Below are positions 28,853 to 37,626 of a stretch of 45,585 nucleotides of DNA, piece after piece. The notes beneath the pieces were generated by a model that did no database searches, was not told the DNA's origin, and saw nothing but the letters and a program-made list of their open reading frames with translations. The DNA is taken from contig NZ_LNDC01000045.1 in NCBI RefSeq assembly GCF_001870905.1, forward strand, positions 1 to 45,585. Reading direction: 5' to 3'. A program made the position numbers and the translations under genes. The DNA is from Geitlerinema sp. PCC 9228. Its GTDB lineage: Bacteria > Cyanobacteriota > Cyanobacteriia > Cyanobacteriales > PCC-9228. Position 1 is the stretch's first letter; each line of letters begins with the position of its first letter.

Positions 28853-30283
28853 ATGCCAACCTCAAACACCAACCAAACTGCTTGGGCAAGAGCGGTTCTG
28901 CCGCCAGGGGTAGAATTCCCCCCCACCGAACTCACCGTACTGTCGGGTTCGATTCCCCCAGGAATTCGTGGTTCTCTATACCGCAACGGACCAGCGCGCT
29001 TGCAGCGGGGAAAACGCCGCGTTGGTCATTGGTTTGACGGTGATGGGGCTGTATTGGGAGTTCGTTTTACCTCCGACAAAGCCATCGGAACCTATCGCTT
29101 TGTACAAACTGCCGGCTATCGCCACGAGGAACAAGCGGAAACCCTCTTGTACGGTGGTTATGGCATGCTGCCTCCGGGAAGTTGGTGGAATCGCTGGCGC
29201 TATCCCGTGAAAAATGTTGCCAATACCTCGGTTCTGGCGCTGCCGGATAAGGTGTTGGCGTTGTGGGAGGGGGGTCATCCCCATGCTTTGGACCCGCAAA
29301 CCTTAGAAACGCGCGGAACGGACGATTTGGACGGTTTGGCAGCGGAAGCGCCGTTTTCTGCCCATCCCAAACGCGACCCCCAAACGGGAGAGATTTACAA
29401 TTTTGGTGTTGTGTTTGGCAGGCAGCCTTCTCTCAACCTCTATCGTTGCAATGCAATGGGCAAAATTGTCAAGCAAAATGCTATTCCTTTGAGTGGGATG
29501 TCGTTGATTCATGATTTTGTTTTGGCAGGTCGGTATTTGGTGTTTTGTATACCACCTGTACGCTTGAAAGTTTTGCCGGTTTTACTAAAATTCATGACGT
29601 TTTCTCAAGCGATGAGCTGGCAACCGTCTTTGGGAACGGAGATTTTGGTGGTTGACCGGGAAACGTTACAGGAAACTTGTCGCTTGCAGGCGGAACCTTG
29701 GTATCAGTGGCATTTTGGCAACGGTTGCGAGGATGAAGGGGGCAATATTGTTTTGGATATGGTTCGTTATGAAGATTTCCAAACCAATCGTTACCTGCAG
29801 GAGGTGGCGACGGGAAATCCCAAAACCAAGGCGCGGGGCAATCTCTGGCAGCTACGTTTGTCTGTTCAAAAAGGTAAAGTGATTGAACTAACGCCCCTGT
29901 ACGATCGCACTTGTGAGTTTCCTTGCGTGGTGTCTTCCCAAGTGAGTCAGCCGTGGCGGTTTACGTATTTATCGGTTTTGCGTAATGAGGAGGATTTGGG
30001 TAAGGAATTGGTGGGTGGCGCGATCGCGCGGGTAGACCGTGGGGAAGGAAAATCGGTTACTGTGGCACTGCCGGCGGGGGATTATGCCAGCGAACCTATT
30101 TGTATTCCCGACCGCGATCGAGAGGAGCAAATGTGGTTGCTGGTGGTGGTTTACCGCAGCAGTTGCCATACCAGCGAACTGTGGATTTTGGATGCGAATC
30201 GCTTTGATGGCCATCCCGTTTGTCGTTTGCAGTTGCCTCGGGTCATTCCCATAGGATTTCACGGTACTTGGCAAGCTGATTGA
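28853..30283 (+). CDS. Carotenoid oxygenase (RPE65/CCD family)
   Basis: 476 residues from the ATG at 28853; an upstream in-frame start at 28751 falls in repeat-like sequence. The family fold is a seven-bladed propeller with four His residues holding Fe(II). Matching His-containing blocks can be seen: AHPKRDPQTGEIYNFG, SLIHDFVLAGRY, QWHFGNGCEDEGGN and the C-terminal IGFHGTWQ. The opening LRGSLYRNGPA-type segment (IRGSLYRNGPARLQRG) is also characteristic. Such enzymes cleave carotenoids or apocarotenals, for example to retinal in the Diox1 type. Substrate specificity cannot be read from the sequence. Cytoplasmic, membrane-associated. Confidence 0.93.
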   Translation: MPTSNTNQTAWARAVLPPGVEFPPTELTVLSGSIPPGIRGSLYRNGPARLQRGKRRVGHWFDGDGAVLGVRFTSDKAIGTYRFVQTAGYRHEEQAETLLYGGYGMLPPGSWWNRWRYPVKNVANTSVLALPDKVLALWEGGHPHALDPQTLETRGTDDLDGLAAEAPFSAHPKRDPQTGEIYNFGVVFGRQPSLNLYRCNAMGKIVKQNAIPLSGMSLIHDFVLAGRYLVFCIPPVRLKVLPVLLKFMTFSQAMSWQPSLGTEILVVDRETLQETCRLQAEPWYQWHFGNGCEDEGGNIVLDMVRYEDFQTNRYLQEVATGNPKTKARGNLWQLRLSVQKGKVIELTPLYDRTCEFPCVVSSQVSQPWRFTYLSVLRNEEDLGKELVGGAIARVDRGEGKSVTVALPAGDYASEPICIPDRDREEQMWLLVVVYRSSCHTSELWILDANRFDGHPVCRLQLPRVIPIGFHGTWQAD

Positions 30284-30853
30284 ACGCAAACAGCGATCGC
30301 TTTTTCTTATGTTGCTTGAAGATGGGAAATTGCTAAAAATCCTTATTGCAGACGGCATGTTTGCCGACAATATATTGGAAATATGTTAGTTTGTTATATG
30401 GTTTGTTCAACTCTTGCCAGTTACATGCCCAAAAGGTGAAATAAAACGTTGCCACTAAGCAATTAGAAAAGATTTTGACTGCAAAACTTTACGACCTGTA
30501 ATTTTTTTAATTTTTGTAAATTCTCTGCGGTATTTCGTTATATTTTGCACAAAAAATGTCAAGATCTAAAATAGAAGGTAAATCAAAGCAAATTGAAAAA
30601 AAAATCTATCGATGTTGGCTGGCAAGTGTTGCCTAAAATCCAGATTTTCACGCCATTTTGTTTTGATAATCGCGTCGTTATACCGTCCGGTTCCTCATTT
30701 GTTTTTGATTTAGAAGAAAAAAGCGTAGACAACCAAACCAAACCACCAAGACAACCATCCGATGGTTGTGGGTAAGGTGGGAAAGTTGGGAAAAAACATA
30801 CACAAGTAGGGTGCATTGGAAAGGATTGTTTGAGCGGCGGATAAGGAGTTTCC
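30284..30853. other. Long leader/intergenic region upstream of the photoreceptor gene
   Basis: 570 bp without a gene. A small hairpin CGGCA-TGTT-TGCCG lies at 30353-30366, and a strong palindrome at 30751-30769 (listed separately). AT-rich, with long A and T runs around 30500-30610. Confidence 0.5.
30751..30769. promoter_or_regulatory. 19-bp near-perfect palindrome, candidate operator
   Basis: ACAACCATC and GATGGTTGT form a perfect 9-bp inverted repeat around one C, about 85 bp upstream of the photoreceptor start. Flanking CCACC and GGTGG extend the dyad symmetry imperfectly. Its spacing suits a dimeric regulator, but it could also act as an RNA hairpin in the 5' leader. Confidence 0.4.
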
Positions 30854-33718
30854 ATGAAAAACACTACGGCCAGTTTTGCCAACCATCAAGCCAAAAAGAG
30901 TGCCATGAACGCATTCCAAGGAAGTCATTCGTGCCATAACGCGGGCGATCGCTTGCCATCCATGCCTAATTTATCCGACATTCTAGAGGGAACCGTGCGA
31001 GAAGCGGCTGCTTATTTGGGTGTCGATCGAGTTTTTATTTACCGCCTGCCAAAAGATCGCTGCAGTAAAGTAATAGCGGAGGCTTGCCAGCAAGAACGAT
31101 TACCCTCTTTATTGGGTCAGAATTTACCAACGGCGTTGCTTCCCCAACAGGTCCGTTCCGCGCCAAAGCAAGGCTGTCAGTGGGAAATTGTAGATGTAGA
31201 TGCCCAGCAGAAAACTATGTTGGGGGTAGAGTCCATTGCTGAGGGGATCCACCAATCCCACGAATGCAGCCAAGTGACCAGGGATACCATGTATCGCGCT
31301 TCTGTGGACCCCGATCGCTTGCAACTGCTACTAGAGTATCAGGTTCAAACCTCCCTAACGGTCCCCATTTGGCAGCAAAAAAATTTGTGGGGCATTTTGT
31401 TCGTTCACCACAGCCAAACCTACTTTTTCTCCCAACACCAACTGCAATTTTTACAAACGATTATCAATCGCATCTCTACCGCGATCGCCCAAGGAGAACA
31501 ATCCCAAATCGGGCAGTTTTTAGACATGGAGAATACGAAGACTCAGGTCAACGGTAATGGCAAACACCTCTTTGCTATCGAGGGTAGCTATGCCAACGAA
31601 GAACAACAAAAACAGCTGCTGCTTGAGGCAGAACTGCGTCAAGCGATCGCGCGCGAAGAATTTCTCCTGTACTACCAACCGCAAATCGACTTGAAAACCG
31701 GCGAAATTTCCGGTCTGGAAGCATTAATTCGCTGGCAACATCCTCGACGGGGATTGATTTCTCCCAAAGAATTTATTCCCGTTGCTGAAGAAACCGGTTT
31801 GATTTGTCAAATCGGCGAGTGGGTATTGCATACCGCTTGCCAGCAACATCAGGAATGGCTTGCTCAAGGTGTAGCACCAGTTCCTATTGCCGTGAATTTG
31901 TCCGCCAGACAGTTCCAGCGTCCGGATTTGGTAGACAATATTTTAGACATCCTGGCGCAAACCCAGATGGACCCGAAATATCTGGAAATTGAAATCACCG
32001 AAAGCACCGCCGTTCGGGATGTTCCCTTTACCATTCAGATTTTACAGCAGCTGCAGCAAGCCGGCATCCGAATTTCCATTGACGATTTTGGAACCGGGTA
32101 TTCTTCCCTCAATGCCATCAAAAACTTTCCCGTGGATACTCTCAAAATTGACCGCTGCTTTGTCCGGGATTTGATGAGCGATTCTACAGATGTGGCGATC
32201 GCGAAAACCATTATTGCCTTGGGTCAAGGACTCAACATGCGGGTATTGGCAGAAGGCGTGGAAACCCCCGAACAAATGGAACTGCTGCGATCGCTGCAAT
32301 GCGACTTCGTGCAAGGATACTTGTTTGGGAAACCCATGAATCGGGAGGCAGCTGCTTCCTTGCTGCAAAGACACCTGTTTGTAGATAACAACTGGCAGGG
32401 AACCCTTGCTCCCTTTGCCACTTCCCCCGGCGAAATGGAGATCGAATTTGACAGCAGCAGTTCGACGCCACAAACCTCCCCAAATTACCTAGCCAACGGC
32501 CACCTTCCTTTTCACTGCGACCCCATTGTCCAGCATCAGGTACGCTTGCTGTACCGCAAAAACCAAAAACTGCAAGAACAACTGCGCAAATATCAAGAAT
32601 TGGAAGCTTCTTGGAAGCAACAATTTAAGCGGGAACAGCTGGTGGCGCAAATGACCCAGAAAATCCACCAGTCCCTGAACTTGAAAGATATTCTCAACGC
32701 TACCGTTACCCAAGTGCGGGAGTTTTTGCAAGCCGACCGGGTGATGGTCTATCGCTTCCAACCAGACTATCGGGGAAAAGTGGTGGTTGAGTCTACTGCC
32801 GAAAATGTCCCATCCCTACTAGGAATGATTATTAACGACAACTGTTTCCGGGAAAAATATGTTTCTGCCTACAAGCAAGGGAAAATTTTGGCGGTGGACA
32901 ATATTTACGACTCCCATTTCTCCCCTTGCCACATTGAGTTTTTGGAACAGTTCCAAGTCAAAGCCAATTTGATTTTGCCAATTATCCACGAAGACCACCT
33001 GTGGGGATTGATTTTCGTCCACCAATGCCACCAATCCCGCCACTGGCAGGAGTCGGAAATTCAACTGCTTTCCATTCTCGCCAATCAAACCGCGATCGCC
33101 ATTCATCAGGCGCAACTATACCAGCAACTGCAAGCTGCCAACCAGGAACTTCACCACCTCGCCATTGTAGATGGACTTACTGGGGTGGCCAATCGCCGCT
33201 ATTTCGACGAGTATCTGTACCAGCAGTGGCAAACCCTCTGTCAGAGAAATGCTCCCCTTTCCTTAATTTTGTGCGATTTGGACCAATTTAAAGAGTACAA
33301 CGATACCTTTGGACATCAAGCCGGCGACGAAGCCTTGAAACAAGTAGCCGATGCTATGGAACGGTCGGTGAAACGGTCTACGGAGATGGTAGCGCGTTAC
33401 GGTGGCGAAGAATTTGCTATTATTTTGCCCCATACCGATAGTGCCGCTGCTATGAGAATAGCCGAAGAAATTAGAGTGCGGGTACGAGCTTTGGACTTCT
33501 CGCCATCCGACAATTCGGTAGGACGCAATCTGACGTTAAGTTTGGGGGTTGCTACCATGGTTCCCGATGCCTTGTCTTCGCCAGAAAACTTGGTGGCTAA
33601 GGCAGACCAAGCTCTGTACGTCGCTAAATCGGAAGGACGCGATCGCGTGGTGTGGCAAGATAGTAGCTGGTCGCCAGAGTCAAAAGATGGTCCCAGCAGC
33701 GATCGAGTGGCTTCTTGA
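30854..33718 (+). CDS. Cph2-like photoreceptor: GAF-EAL-cyanobacteriochrome GAF-GGDEF
   Basis: 954 residues; ATG preceded by AAGGAG. Order: GAF1 (about 41-215, no chromophore Cys), EAL phosphodiesterase (about 250-510), GAF2 (about 605-757), GGDEF cyclase (about 768-935). The EAL domain keeps EALIR (289-293), Asn348, Glu380, DDFGTGYSS (410-418), Lys431 and Glu467, so it looks active. GAF2 has the canonical cyanobacteriochrome cysteine in CH (Cys692-His693) before IEFLEQFQVKANLILPI, and DNCF (662-665), the DXCF second-cysteine motif. GGDEF reads GGEEF (850-854), an active variant; its inhibitory site is RSTE (841-844) instead of RxxD. The EAL-GAF-GGDEF order equals the C-terminal half of Synechocystis Cph2, a blue/green sensor controlling c-di-GMP. 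Inferred: light-regulated c-di-GMP turnover. Confidence 0.88.
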   Translation: MKNTTASFANHQAKKSAMNAFQGSHSCHNAGDRLPSMPNLSDILEGTVREAAAYLGVDRVFIYRLPKDRCSKVIAEACQQERLPSLLGQNLPTALLPQQVRSAPKQGCQWEIVDVDAQQKTMLGVESIAEGIHQSHECSQVTRDTMYRASVDPDRLQLLLEYQVQTSLTVPIWQQKNLWGILFVHHSQTYFFSQHQLQFLQTIINRISTAIAQGEQSQIGQFLDMENTKTQVNGNGKHLFAIEGSYANEEQQKQLLLEAELRQAIAREEFLLYYQPQIDLKTGEISGLEALIRWQHPRRGLISPKEFIPVAEETGLICQIGEWVLHTACQQHQEWLAQGVAPVPIAVNLSARQFQRPDLVDNILDILAQTQMDPKYLEIEITESTAVRDVPFTIQILQQLQQAGIRISIDDFGTGYSSLNAIKNFPVDTLKIDRCFVRDLMSDSTDVAIAKTIIALGQGLNMRVLAEGVETPEQMELLRSLQCDFVQGYLFGKPMNREAAASLLQRHLFVDNNWQGTLAPFATSPGEMEIEFDSSSSTPQTSPNYLANGHLPFHCDPIVQHQVRLLYRKNQKLQEQLRKYQELEASWKQQFKREQLVAQMTQKIHQSLNLKDILNATVTQVREFLQADRVMVYRFQPDYRGKVVVESTAENVPSLLGMIINDNCFREKYVSAYKQGKILAVDNIYDSHFSPCHIEFLEQFQVKANLILPIIHEDHLWGLIFVHQCHQSRHWQESEIQLLSILANQTAIAIHQAQLYQQLQAANQELHHLAIVDGLTGVANRRYFDEYLYQQWQTLCQRNAPLSLILCDLDQFKEYNDTFGHQAGDEALKQVADAMERSVKRSTEMVARYGGEEFAIILPHTDSAAAMRIAEEIRVRVRALDFSPSDNSVGRNLTLSLGVATMVPDALSSPENLVAKADQALYVAKSEGRDRVVWQDSSWSPESKDGPSSDRVAS

Positions 33719-33778
33719 ACTACCGATTTATAGTAGGATGGCAAACTAGAACCGCAAGCGTTAAGAAATCTTAAGCCC

Positions 33779-34585
33779 ATGACCTCCCAACTCGACGCTC
33801 AGTCGGTATTTTCTACCCTAAAAACCATCCGCTACAACCAACCCCTCATTCACAACATCACCAACTTGGTGGTCATGAACTCTTCCGCCAATGCCTTGCT
33901 GGCTTTGGGAGCTTCTCCCGTCATGGCCCATGCTTTGCGAGAAGTGCGGGATATGGTAACCATTTCCTCGGCGTTGGTGGCGAATATTGGTACTTTAAGT
34001 GCCGACTGGGTGGAAGCCATGGACCTGGCTATGCAGCAAGCCAGAGATAGCCACAAACCCATCGTACTCGATCCGGTGGGCGCTGGTGCCACCCCCTATC
34101 GGACCCAGGTAACCCGCCGGCTGCTGGCAAGTAACCCAGTTACCGTCGTTCGCGGCAATGCTTCTGAAATTGCGGCCCTTGTTAGCGACGAAAGCACCAC
34201 CAAAGGCGTCGATGCAACGCAACCTTCTCAAAATGCCCAGGAAGCCGCTCGCATTTTGGTCAAACAGTACGATTGTACCGTAGTGGTGAGCGGGGCTGTC
34301 GATACCATTTGCGATCGCCACCAAACTTTACACATTGCCAACGGTCATCCTTTAATGGCGAAAGTCACCGGCATGGGATGCAACACTTCCGCTTTTATTG
34401 CCGCCTGCCTGAGCGTTACCTCTCCTCCCCCGATTGCTGCTGCCACCGCCATGGCCGTTGCCGGGATTGCCGGAGAAATAGCAGCCGAGAAAGCAGCAGG
34501 ACCGGGGAGCCTGGCGGTACATTTTTTGGATGTTTTGTACAATTTAGATGAGGCAGATATTCGCCAACGGCTACACTGCTATTAA
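33779..34585 (+). CDS. thiM: Hydroxyethylthiazole kinase
   Basis: 268 residues, normal length. It has the ThiM opening pattern (PLIHNITNLVVMNSSANALL), VLDPVGAGATPYR, and the catalytic-cysteine loop reading VTGMGCNTSA. ThiM phosphorylates 4-methyl-5-hydroxyethylthiazole, a salvage step of thiamine synthesis. Only 60 bp separate it from the photoreceptor gene, too short for a TPP riboswitch, and none was seen. No other thiamine gene is in the window. Confidence 0.95.
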   Translation: MTSQLDAQSVFSTLKTIRYNQPLIHNITNLVVMNSSANALLALGASPVMAHALREVRDMVTISSALVANIGTLSADWVEAMDLAMQQARDSHKPIVLDPVGAGATPYRTQVTRRLLASNPVTVVRGNASEIAALVSDESTTKGVDATQPSQNAQEAARILVKQYDCTVVVSGAVDTICDRHQTLHIANGHPLMAKVTGMGCNTSAFIAACLSVTSPPPIAAATAMAVAGIAGEIAAEKAAGPGSLAVHFLDVLYNLDEADIRQRLHCY

Positions 34586-34641
34586 AAACTTAGGAAAATG
34601 GGACGTCAGACCCTTTCCCTAGCAAATTCACCCACCAAGAA

Positions 34642-35478
34642 ATGACTTTTTCAACTTACCAACCAGAATCCCTCTTAGACAAACGCGATCCCGAAATGAT
34701 TCAATCGATGCTCCCCTTTTGGGAATTTTTGTATCACTTATACTTCCGCGTAGAAACCGACGGTTGGCATCACATTCCCGAACGGGGAAGCGTTTTATTT
34801 GTTGGTTCCCACAACGGCGGTTTGGCAGCCCCTGATATGCACATGTTTTTGGTTGATTGGTATCGCCGCTTTGGGGTGCAACGAAATGCCTACGGTTTGA
34901 TGCAGCGGGAAGTGTTGACCTCTCCAGATGCAGCAGCGTCGGCAGCGAGAATGGGGGCACTCCCGGCGGAACCTAGAATTGCGGCAGCGGCCCTACGTCG
35001 TGGGGCACCGGTTTTGGTGTATCCTGGGGGCATCGATGATGTATTTCGTCCTTACAGCCAGCGCCATCGTATTGAGTTAGCCGGCCGTAAGGGGTTTATT
35101 AAATTGGCTCTGCGGGAGAACGTTCCTATTATTCCTTTGGTATCCCTAGGCGCTCACGAAACTTTAATGGTTTTGACGGATTGTAAGGATTTGATGGGGG
35201 TTTTGCGACAGCAAGGATTGATTGATGCCAGTACACCCATTACCCGCGTATTTCCTATTTATTTGGGTTTGCCTTGGGGATTGGCGGCGGGAGCAGCTCC
35301 CAATATTCCCCTGCCTAGAAAAATCTATACCCGCGTTTGTTCTCCTATTGATTTTGAGCGTTCTGGGAGAAAAGCCGCACGCGATCGCAAATACGTGGAT
35401 GCCTGTTACGAGCAAGTTCGACAGCATATGCAAGCTGCGTTGGACGATCTGGTGGTTCGTTCGCGAGAGGGGGGATAG
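34642..35478 (+). CDS. PlsC-like lysophospholipid acyltransferase
   Basis: 278 residues. The first motif reads GSHNGGLAAPDMHM, an H-x7-D variant seen in the monoacylglycerol-acyltransferase-like branch rather than the strict HX4D. The YPGG motif (VLVYPGGIDD) and VPIIPLVSLGAHE further on fit that branch. It would esterify a lipid or related hydroxyl with an acyl group at the membrane. Follows thiM by 56 bp; possible co-transcription, without an obvious functional link. Confidence 0.85.
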   Translation: MTFSTYQPESLLDKRDPEMIQSMLPFWEFLYHLYFRVETDGWHHIPERGSVLFVGSHNGGLAAPDMHMFLVDWYRRFGVQRNAYGLMQREVLTSPDAAASAARMGALPAEPRIAAAALRRGAPVLVYPGGIDDVFRPYSQRHRIELAGRKGFIKLALRENVPIIPLVSLGAHETLMVLTDCKDLMGVLRQQGLIDASTPITRVFPIYLGLPWGLAAGAAPNIPLPRKIYTRVCSPIDFERSGRKAARDRKYVDACYEQVRQHMQAALDDLVVRSREGG

Positions 35479-35560
35479 GAGCCTATTGAGCGTGGGAGAT
35501 AGAAGTGTACCATATTTTCCTTGGGGCTATAATGCTATTTCTCCCTCCTTTTCTTATATG

Positions 35561-35694
35561 ATACCAAATCCGATGTATTATGTAGACCCAAAAAAATGTA
35601 GGGGTAGCGCCCCTGTGCCTACCCTAAAAAAAGAATCCCCTACAGGGGGTTGCCCCTACAGAAAAATTGGGGTTTTGCGTCGCGGATTTGGTAT
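35561..35694. mobile_element. MITE-like element, 134 bp, with 12-bp terminal inverted repeats
   Basis: Left end ATACCAAATCCG (35561-35572), right end CGGATTTGGTAT (35683-35694): a perfect 12-bp inverted pair. Inside are GC-rich hairpins built from GTAGGGG and CCCCTAC. There is no open frame. The right half is shared with 327-388. No clear target duplication was found. Confidence 0.6.
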
Positions 35695-35793
35695 GAATAG
35701 ATTGAATTCTCAGACCCCCGGCTGTCGCGGTCTTCCTTAGTCAGGGGAACTTACAAAGATTTCTTCTCCATAAGTCTACAGCCGGATTTCATA

Positions 35794-37536
35794 TTATTTT
35801 AAAAATATCGATGGCAGTTTCCACAATTGGTGGGTTCGGCGTTTGAAGGTGATTTCTTCTTGGTAAACCGCTTCAAAATAATAGTTGCGGTATTGTTCGT
35901 AGGCGGTTCTCAATGGCGAAAAAGGAGGGATCGTTTCCCACAGCAAAACATTGGTTTCGCCGGGAGGAATATCTAGTAAAATATCTTGGGGAATGCCGTT
36001 TTCTTCCATGAAATCCCGGGAAGGTCTTTCAACCAATTTCAAACGTACATCCTTATCGAGAGCGTGGCTCAGAGAAAGGACACGGTTAATTTGATTATCG
36101 CTTAATACCAAAGCACCTTCAAATTGATTGATGGCTTTAGCGAGGGAAATATTGTGAAAATCACTGTATTTGGTCCACCAAGTTTCGGCTTTGGCAATGG
36201 CAATTCCCGATAAAATGCCTCCCGAAAGTAAAAAGACCGTTACCAATTTCCAAAAGCGTTGGGTACGCAATTTGGCAGCAAAATTGGTAATTTGCGAAGC
36301 AAGCAAGTAGGTGACGGTCAGTTGAATGGCGATGTAGGCGGGAAACTGGTAGCGAGCAATAATCGAACGCCTGCCTCCGGATAAAACATCGGTTCCTGCC
36401 ATGGGGAGGGTGGTGGAAATAGCAAGGAACAATAACAGCAACCAGGTGTCGCGAGAGGTGTGGCGAACCAAATAATAACTAGCATACGCCAGCAGCAATC
36501 CCAACGGTACGATAAGATATACAACGGGATTGTCGGGGCGAAACATAACGTTAAATGGGTCTTCGTAGGCGAGTTCCAGGTCAAAGAAGGTCCGTATGAA
36601 GTTGGTAGCCCAATTTTTGAAAAGTACGGGAAATGTTAGTTCTTTAATGACCCACGCCCAACCTTTGTTAACTTGTAGTTGTCTTTCTAAAAAGACAAAC
36701 AACCAGGGTAAAAACAATACGGTGGCGATCGCACTTGCTAAAAAATATCCCAATAAATTTTTATTTGCTTTGCTGCCTTGTTCTGGGGATATTTTGAAAT
36801 TGAACCAAGGAGAAAGCCAATATTCGATCGAACGTATACCTTCCGTACCCAGTACGTAAAGACCGTAGGCAATGACCACAAAACCGGAAAACAAATGGGA
36901 ATAAAAGGAAGCAGCTAGGGAGAAACTATACATTCCCCATCCCCATATAGTCTGCTTTCGCAGAGCGTACAAAAGTGCTGCACTGGATAAAATCGTGGTA
37001 ACAATCCATAAAGGATACTCCCGCACTTCTTGAGCGTATAAAATATGAATAGGAGAAACCGCCAATAAAGCGATCGCGACCCATCCTGCCGCCGCCGAAC
37101 CAAACAATTCCCAAGCCAGCCAATATATGGCAGGAAATGCAAATAAGCTCACCACCACGGAAAAACACCGCTGCCACCAAACGCTATCCCCCAACCATTC
37201 TTGCCACCAACGGGACATCACATAGTATAAAGGGGGATGGTGGGGAGCTTCTGTTTTCATCACATGCATCATATCATCCCAACCGCGATCGGGACTGAGA
37301 CGTTGGAATTGTAAAATATCGTCTACAGTTAACAGTTCGCCGCCGTATAACTCCTCCACCATCTCTGCCATTTCATATCCCGCAATGCGATAGGAACTGT
37401 AGGCTTCGTCGCTCCAATATACCTTATCCTCTAGGTTGGCAAAGCGAAAGCAAATGCCGATTGCCAAGACTACAACGCATAGCAGGGGTAGCCAGTTCTG
37501 GGAATATTTTTGTTTGTGAATCCACTTGGATAGCAT
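35794..37536 (-). CDS. GT39-like polytopic membrane glycosyltransferase
   Basis: 580 residues with about ten hydrophobic segments. The first periplasmic loop after the N-terminal helix carries WSDEAYSSY, the acidic pair in the position of the catalytic Asp/Glu of GT-C enzymes of the PMT/ArnT type. Such enzymes use polyprenyl-phosphate sugars and act on the outer face of the membrane. The C-terminal 110 residues form a soluble domain. Divergent from the next membrane-protein gene. Confidence 0.82.
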   Translation of the reverse strand: MLSKWIHKQKYSQNWLPLLCVVVLAIGICFRFANLEDKVYWSDEAYSSYRIAGYEMAEMVEELYGGELLTVDDILQFQRLSPDRGWDDMMHVMKTEAPHHPPLYYVMSRWWQEWLGDSVWWQRCFSVVVSLFAFPAIYWLAWELFGSAAAGWVAIALLAVSPIHILYAQEVREYPLWIVTTILSSAALLYALRKQTIWGWGMYSFSLAASFYSHLFSGFVVIAYGLYVLGTEGIRSIEYWLSPWFNFKISPEQGSKANKNLLGYFLASAIATVLFLPWLFVFLERQLQVNKGWAWVIKELTFPVLFKNWATNFIRTFFDLELAYEDPFNVMFRPDNPVVYLIVPLGLLLAYASYYLVRHTSRDTWLLLLFLAISTTLPMAGTDVLSGGRRSIIARYQFPAYIAIQLTVTYLLASQITNFAAKLRTQRFWKLVTVFLLSGGILSGIAIAKAETWWTKYSDFHNISLAKAINQFEGALVLSDNQINRVLSLSHALDKDVRLKLVERPSRDFMEENGIPQDILLDIPPGETNVLLWETIPPFSPLRTAYEQYRNYYFEAVYQEEITFKRRTHQLWKLPSIFLK

Positions 37537-37626
37537 AACGGGATTTTTTGTTTGTAGGTGGTTACGCGGTCTAAAGATGGGACAATAAAACCGATAAAGA
37601 CAGACCCAAGCATTTCACAGTACCAG

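Noticed and set aside
33719-33778. TPP riboswitch in front of thiM
   Set aside because: The 60-bp gap is too short, and no THI-box-like sequence was seen.
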